DNA of 64,000 nt, from assembly GCA_026936325.1 (NCBI GenBank), contig JAPTHN010000001.1, positions 137,245,138-137,309,137 on the forward strand. Direction: 5' to 3'. Shown here piece by piece: positions 58,461-64,000 of the stretch. The DNA comes from Platynereis dumerilii. Lineage: Eukaryota; Annelida; Polychaeta; Phyllodocida; Nereididae. The first letter of the stretch is position 1; each line of letters opens with the position of its first letter. The notes beneath the pieces were generated by a model. It was not told the DNA's origin and ran no database searches. It was given only the letters and a program-made list of their open reading frames with translations. The position numbers were made by a program, and so were the translations under genes.

Positions 58461-59306
58461 TTATTCCAAATCATCTGCGTTTGCAAGTAGAGATGCCTGC
58501 TGGTCCTTCTCATCTAATGAAATTTCTTGTACCACTGCATCAGTCCGTTGTGACTTATCAACAAATTTTGCGACGACAAATGAAGTAGCTACAACACCGC
58601 CGATTATAGCAACAATATGCCAAGTGAAGAAGCAAGCTAAAAGCATCAATTGGTGGTGATTGTCAGATTCCCATGGCCGACCTGGCAAAGGACAATATAG
58701 GACAAATCCAGTCTGCCAAAACCAGGTCCCTTGAAGAACAGTGAAAAATCCTCTTCCGAGGGCAAGAAGGACATTGTCTGGATACCTCATTTCACAAAAA
58801 GTCACTGCTGCCGAAAGCCAAATGGCATATAAAAGTAAAGTGTGCACCGTGACGTCAAGAGCGGATCTTCCGTAAAGATGAAACTTGAAGAGAACGCCTT
58901 CTGCCAACATCGCCGAAGCGAGGAGAATATACCTCACCTTTTCCGTCTCTCCAAAATGCCTTCGGAAGAATGGCGCTAGTAAATTTGACACCATTGCTAA
59001 TCCAAAGAAGAAGTACATAGTAGCGTGCTGCATGTTACCGATACCTATTGGATTTTCTCTCAGTATGCAAGCTGCAACAATCTCAACAAACATTCCAATT
59101 AGTGCAGCAGTTATTCCTAAGATAGATTCAATGTCCACTCTTCCGCAGGAGCATTGTACTGCAGAGAAGGATGGCGAACTGCGAAACGGTTGGGCCAACA
59201 TTTTACTCCGACTTTTGTGGTGTTTGTATAAGATGGCTATGATCCACCATGATCCAAAAAGGAAGAAAAAGGATCCTGGAATGGCATGCCCAATGAAAGA
59301 CCCCAT
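58461..59306 (-). CDS. TMEM45-like (DUF716) seven-pass membrane protein, paralogue 2
   Basis: The 281-residue protein starts MGSFIGHAIPGSFFFLFGSW. I chose this ATG because it aligns with paralogue 1, has an ideal context (GCC/ATGG), and the longer frame upstream begins at GTG just after an in-frame TAA. The same blocks are conserved: NMQHATMYFFFGL (91-103), LYGRSALDVTVH (144-155), LALGRGFF (181-188), QGTWFWQTGFVLY (192-204) and NHHQLMLLACFFTWH (216-230). About seven hydrophobic spans are spaced as in paralogue 1. The cytoplasmic tail differs: no YTSL, but an acidic dileucine-like DEKDQQASLL. Over half the residues are identical to paralogue 1 by eye. It is a single coding exon in the same orientation, about 15 kb away, so a tandem duplicate is likely. 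Confidence 0.95.
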   Translation of the reverse strand: MGSFIGHAIPGSFFFLFGSWWIIAILYKHHKSRSKMLAQPFRSSPSFSAVQCSCGRVDIESILGITAALIGMFVEIVAACILRENPIGIGNMQHATMYFFFGLAMVSNLLAPFFRRHFGETEKVRYILLASAMLAEGVLFKFHLYGRSALDVTVHTLLLYAIWLSAAVTFCEMRYPDNVLLALGRGFFTVLQGTWFWQTGFVLYCPLPGRPWESDNHHQLMLLACFFTWHIVAIIGGVVATSFVVAKFVDKSQRTDAVVQEISLDEKDQQASLLANADDLE

Positions 59307-59425
59307 GGCAACAGGTTTAGAATGACCACGTATAGTCTGATGCGCGCTTTTATGATTTGATATTTCTTCACACACTTCTATTTACCCGTTCATGTTCCGT
59401 CACCCCCTGCTCCTTTTCCACAACT
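59307..59425 (-). other. 5' UTR part of the paralogue 2 coding exon, with upstream acceptor
   Basis: The minus strand has ATTTTTTCTCTTTCAG/AGTTG, a strong polypyrimidine tract and AG, 119 bases upstream of the ATG. With the matching acceptor in paralogue 1, this supports a conserved intron in the 5' UTR. Confidence 0.6.
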
Positions 59426-59760
59426 CTGAAAGAGAAAAAATAATTATTTTTGGGCAAATCTACAACAAAAATGACCATAACATTGCAACACCACGTGTAT
59501 ACTTATCAGTTGGGTATAGGGGATCTAGCTCACCCCCCCCCCTCTCTCCCAGACCGCTAAGAAGAAAAGTAGCATTTTGAAGAGAAAATGTGACGATGCA
59601 CTCCTGTAAATGCCAAAACACATACACCCCCCTATATGCATTATAATTATATTATAGACAACCCTGTATGGATCCGCCATTCTTTAATGAGACAAAAAAT
59701 AAAAAACACCACAATAAATGATTTTTAACAGAAAAAATATTAATATTTTAAAATTCATTA

Positions 59761-60398
59761 TAAACAGTTCAAAAAAAATAAGTCCCCCTTTACGAAAACG
59801 TGAATATCTCAAAGACCTCTTCTCCGATTTTGGTGAAAGTTGGCCAGTTTGTAGGCCTGCATATTGATAGTCTGCGTGTGTATTTGTAGCTTTATTGCTA
59901 AATTTTTGTCTGCGCCAGCAGACCCCGAGTGCACGTACCCCTCTTTTCAAAAATCCTAAGTTTTGGTTTTTCCAAAAAAAAATTTACCAAAAGGTGTTTA
60001 AACTCCACTCAAATTACTTGTTATTGCATCCAAGGAACCTAAACTGTAAAACTGTTACAAAAGAAGTCCTTAGTTATCTTCTAAACACGACTGAGAAACA
60101 AATTTTATCCAGAAACATGATGAGGTTTATCAAGCTGGTGGCTCCCTCGCATGGTGAAATTGTTCATATCCATTGGAAAAGCCATGGATTTTTGAAAACA
60201 GGGGTAGGCTCACTCGAAGGCTGCTGGCTCGGTGAGGAATAATGCCACTGAGCTATAAATACACACTTGTAAAGTCGATATATGGGGCTATAATTTAGCC
60301 AACTGTCATAAATATGTAATTATTACAAATATCAGCGAAGGAATCTTTGTGATATTCAAGTTTATCCAAAGGGGGACTTATTTTTGTTGAACTGTTTA
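59761..60398. mobile_element. Foldback element with ~200-bp inverted arms
   Basis: TAAACAGTTC and ATAAGTCCCCC begin it; GGGGGACTTA and GAACTGTTTA end it. Inside, GTGAATATCTCAAAGA, CTTCTCCGATTTTGGTGAAA and a CGAGTG(C/A) segment recur as complements near 60310-60370 and 60205-60235. The shorter relative is at 49836-50107. No gene. Confidence 0.8.
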
Positions 60399-61446
60399 GA
60401 TAATATTCTAACTGTACTATACAATGTTGTGAGGTATGTGACAGAAACATCAGCTGTAATTACCAATGGTGTTAACGGTTAGCCTATTTCAAAAAGCTAG
60501 TTTGGGGGTAAATCCAAAAACAGAGAGCACACAAATTGAATGCATCCTTTTATACCTCAGTGACACCAACAGCTATAGTAGTTTAAATCCGACTTCAGAC
60601 TGATGTCGTTATGACATCAGAATGCCCTCTTGGTGATGACCACAAACAGCTTAATGTGAGTACTTGTAATTATGTCATTTGACATCTCTGTTGGCCAATC
60701 AAATGCCAGTATTTCAGGGCGATAATCCCGTATTCTTTGTTGACCACTTATCGTAGACTGTTTGACTGATTAATTGTTTATTTCATGGTATAAGCCAGTT
60801 ATTCACTATGGAATCGTAAATATGTGTTTATCACACCTCGGGCTAATAACTTAGTGAATAACTTATACTTATACAATGGTAAATCAGTTGTTATTCACAC
60901 CTTCCTAGACAGGAATATCTACTTGAGCTGTGACTTACGTACTCACATTGGGAGTGACATCGGTTATGTCAGTTTTGAAATTGTGGCTTCATCTCTGCAT
61001 ACATTCAAATCGACAGAGCACACAAATGATTAAAGTGTAATAAAGGATCCATAACATCTACACATTTTTTGGACCAACTTTGTCTGGCCACAATTGTTTT
61101 TAGCTGATTGTAAATAGTATTACACAACGAACAACAACACACTAGTTTATGAAATGAAATGAGATTTTTATAGATGGTAGGCCTACAGTTCCTTCAGTTT
61201 CAAAGGCACTGTATCTGTGAAGAAGTGACCACTAATTTGTGCCAAAAGCATTTACGCACATTTCTTTGACATTACATGTGAAACCATTTATTTGGGCTGG
61301 AAATCAGTATTTTACATGACATGATGCAATTTGTTTGCAGAATGTATCTTACAAATCACATTACCCATAGGCCTTGTTTGGATCAATTGTAAGCAAAAAG
61401 CTTTTATTTCAATCACCTGGGCATGACAACAGTTTTAACCGCAATA
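60399..61446. other. Intergenic sequence with dispersed repeat P, copy 3
   Basis: Positions 60683-60870 repeat the GCCAATCAAATGCCAGTATT, ATTCTTTGTTGACCACTTAT and GTGTTTATCACACCTCGGGC words found at 54600-54840. The remainder shows nothing recognisable. Confidence 0.55.
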
Positions 61447-61965
61447 ACAGAATTTGAATGTGAATTTGAATTTGAGTTTATTAATTTATATAGCGCTCAT
61501 ATTTGAAAAATATTCTAGGGCGCTGTACAATAAATAAGGATTTTAACAAATTAAAATATATTTAAGGAAATGTAAAAACATGATAAAAGCTAAAATAAAT
61601 TAATTAATGAGAATAATAATACAATGTTGAATATATAAGATGGTAAGAAGATAAAAACTAAATTTATAAATAAATACTAACAGAATAATTAATTGAAGTG
61701 AAGGGTTGACTTGAAGAACATAAAATTAAAACAGGGATGAAAATTTGATGAGCCCACTGGCCACGTTTGTTGCCTATGGGTCAGTTATATAACATAGTAA
61801 AATATTCATTGAATAATTGAGTTTTGAGTTTTTTCTGAAGGATCCAATATTATTGCATTTGCGTAGTTCAGGTGGTAGATTGTGTTCCAATGATGTGGGC
61901 CTGCGACTGAGAAACTTCTCTTTGCGAAGGTTGCTCGAGTTGTTTTCGGTACAACATGTATTATT
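61447..61965 (-). mobile_element. 5'-truncated, frameshifted LINE C-terminus with 3' UTR
   Basis: The minus strand encodes TFAKRSFSVAGPHHWN and, one frame over, LPPELRKCNNIGSFRK. Together these are the conserved LINE ending RSFSVAGPxxWNxLPPELR...SFRKxLK. The shift falls between WN and LPPEL at about 61881. A 3' UTR with GCGCTATATAAATT and an AATAAACTCAAATTCAAATT tail follows to 61447. Clade is CR1/Jockey-like, different from the LINEs at 17.3 and 63.2 kb. Confidence 0.75.
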
Positions 61966-62606
61966 TTATTTTTTTTTATTTAGAATATGTTTTAAAAGGG
62001 TTACCATATCAGACAACTGTTTTTCAATGGGCCCTTTGTAATACAATATAATATATGTATGAAATATAAATAGGTAAATACAATTAAAAACATGTAAAAT
62101 CGGTAGTACTCATTGGCGTAACATTATAAATTAAAATCAGATAACAGTAATATATACTTAACATAAAGTCACAATAAGTAAACCAGTTAGAATAAACATA
62201 ACATATCACTAAAGCTTCTTATCACAGTCATACATAAACACAATTCCTAGTTTATATCACAGTCTCATAATAATTCCGATCATATATATCCTCCTCTTAA
62301 CCAACAATCATGTTAGTTTAATACCGGTACCTATATTTGTTTCACTGCTCCTGGAGTGGAGTAGTTTACTATGAATCATTCGTTTGCATTACTGGGAGTA
62401 GATTAGAGTAGATTGAAGTAGATCAGAAGTACTCCAATTATGTGGTCCCTGTGTAACTAAATTGAAAGACATAAAATGGGAATATCCCCAAATTTAATTG
62501 TCATGTCAAGGGATTCGATCAGAAATTCCCTAGCTAATGCCAATCAATGCATTAAATTCATTGCTTTAGTTAACTGCTTCAAAATAAGTGAAGCAATCAG
62601 CATCAA

Positions 62607-62796
62607 CACTTTAAAAAATTTCAGACAAAATCGGTTTTTTAGATCTATTCAAAATGTTTTTTTGAAAAACCGAATTTCAATGCAAAAAACCCACATGAAA
62701 TTTTTTAAAAATCCATGTTGGTTTTGCATTGAAATTTGGTTTTTCAAAAACCATTTTGAATCTAAAAAACCAATTTTGTCCCGACATTTTTTAAAG
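62607..62796. mobile_element. TA-family MITE, copy 5, diverged ends
   Basis: The internal palindrome and arms (CAGACAAAATCGG, GAAATTTGG, ATTTTGAATCTAAAAAACC) match copies 1-4, but the ends read CACTTTAAA and TTTAAAG. A 12-bp direct repeat AAGCAATCAGCA lies outside it (62591-62602) and at its right edge (62794-62805), unlike the TA pattern of the other copies. Confidence 0.85.
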
Positions 62797-62805
62797 CAAT
62801 CAGCA

Positions 62806-63185
62806 CTCAATTGATGGCAATTTGTAGCATATGGATTGTCAACAAACCCTACGTCATCTAAAGTACTACATTACATTTTTTTTGGACGAACTTGGAGTAT
62901 AGTTTACTCTCAGACTACCAGAGAAACATCACTTCTGGGGTTGCTGGGAGTACCTTGAATAGACGCAGTCTAATGGGCCCAAAGATGTAGCCGATGGTCG
63001 TCAAGCTGGATTTGGTGAGTTGTGTTGCTATGGAGCACGCATTAAAGTATGATGATTGAATGAAATGTAGGGCTATATTGTACTTTTCTTAAATTTGTAA
63101 AAAAAAGGCATGAGAACAATAAATGCAATAGCCACATTTTTTATTACAAATCGAGTGAAAACTACTATGTCAATGCACATCCTTC
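62806..63185. other. Intergenic sequence, nothing recognised
   Basis: No exon signals or repeat termini were identified. Confidence 0.4.
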
Positions 63186-64000
63186 ATGACAATGACAATG
63201 ACAATGACAATAACTTTATTAATCCTTATTCAGGAAACTCGTTTTGCAGACATGAAAATCAAATAGTTTAACAGAAAAATGTAAAAACATGTAAAAACAT
63301 GTAAAAACATGTAAAAACATAGGCCTATATATAACAACAAAAACATATGAGGTATGACTAGAATACAAAAATTATGACTTGTTAATTAAACGAATAGCAG
63401 ATGGCACAAACGATTTTTTAAAACGATCTGTTCTACAAAAAATTGAGTTAAGTCTAATGCCTGAGGGAAGAAAACGAAAAAAGGTATTTAAAGGATGATT
63501 AGAGTCATTCATAATAAATTTAACTTTCTTTTTCATGAAACATGTGTACAATTCACTTGTGTTGTCTATTTCATTACATCCCAGTCTTCTAGCTGATTTT
63601 ATAATTCTATCAAGGTTGTTGACATTCAATTTTGTTAAATTACCATACCAACAAATAATGCAAAAAGTAATAACAGACTGAATAATGCTTGTATAAAACA
63701 GATTGAGGATTTTTCGATCAACATTGACACTTCTTAGTTTTCTGAGAAAAAACAAACGTTGTCTAGCTTCCTTTGTAATTCTGAGAATATTTTCATCACC
63801 TTTCAAGTTGTCATCAATTACTGTACCAAGATACTTATACGAATTAACAACCTCAACTTCTTTGTTATCAATTAAGACAGGTGGACCAGTATGTTTGTCT
63901 TTACCAAAGTTCACAATTAATTCTTTTGTTTTAGTTACATTTAAATTCAGAAAATTTGAATTACACCAATTGTGAAACTGTAGTACTTCATCAAAATATT
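63186..64000 (-). mobile_element. LINE 3' half (CR1/L2/Rex1-like) with open frame, running off the window
   Basis: On the minus strand a frame is open from the right edge to a stop at 63372 (about 208 codons). In order it reads FHNWCNSNFLNLNVTKTKEL, VNFGKDKHTGPPV, VEVVNSYKYLGTVIDDNLK, RLFFLRKLRSVNVDRKIL, FYTSIIQSVITFCIICWYGN, then HPLNTFFRFLPSG and FKKSFVPSAIRLINKS. These are the polymerase-distal motifs of this LINE group (W-C-x-x-N-x-L-x-L-N-x-x-K-T-K-E, KYLG, LPSG, SFVPSAI). The lack of stops suggests a younger copy than the others. The 3' UTR ends in AATAAAGTTATTGTC and a (ATTGTC)n tail near 63186. It contains a 10-bp tandem (TGTTTTTACA)n at 63280-63322. The polymerase core would lie beyond the window. 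Confidence 0.9.

Noticed and set aside
59307-59375. Longer N-terminus for TMEM45-like paralogue 2
   Set aside because: The extension begins at GTG just after an in-frame TAA and has no counterpart in paralogue 1. The ATG at 59306 has an ideal context and aligns with the family.

Overview
The window reads as AT-rich genomic DNA from an invertebrate animal, most likely a deuterostome such as an echinoderm or hemichordate. This rests on the two TMEM45-like animal membrane-protein genes, spliceosomal exon signals, tRNA-derived SINEs, CR1/L2/Rex1-like LINE tails ending in short tandem repeats, and many TIR/MITE-type DNA transposons. The species cannot be fixed from the sequence alone. Nothing bacterial, no CRISPR array and no retrovirus-like element was seen.

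Host genes are sparse. Two complete intronless coding regions on the minus strand (42516-43367 and 58461-59306) encode paralogous seven-pass DUF716/TMEM45-family proteins. Each has a good 3' splice site a short way upstream of its ATG, so each probably has a 5' non-coding exon. A 92-bp minus-strand exon at 15814-15905 encodes one transmembrane helix between consensus splice sites. It is the only visible certain-looking piece of another gene. Possible relatives of that gene are a terminal exon at 14829-15066, an ATG-bearing donor exon at 32183 and an NRF1-motif promoter with a splice donor near 34.3 kb. These links are speculative.

The rest is mostly repeats. 0-5 kb is a foldback element whose arms are built of five ~159-bp tandem units, interrupted by a TTAA-flanked element and followed by a 60-bp perfect palindrome. 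5-15 kb has three SINE families, a small foldback family and a TA-flanked element with reiterated terminal motifs. 15.9-25 kb holds GC-rich arrays, a ~1 kb minisatellite, a 414-bp tandem duplication rich in TGACGTCA sites, and LINE ends. 25-31 kb has further copies of the TA elements, SINEs and a ~22-bp minisatellite. 35-46 kb has Harbinger- and hAT-type MITEs, the first TMEM45-like gene, a SINE broken by a MITE, and a ~157-bp tandem array. 48-64 kb has a 2-kb TA-flanked element, more MITEs, the second TMEM45-like gene and two LINE 3' ends, the last running off the right edge with an open reverse-transcriptase-side frame.

No operon-like cooperation is expected. The two TMEM45-like genes are tandem duplicates in the same orientation about 15 kb apart. 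All element families were defined by comparing copies inside this window by eye, so family names are assigned from target-site duplications and termini and were not checked against a database.
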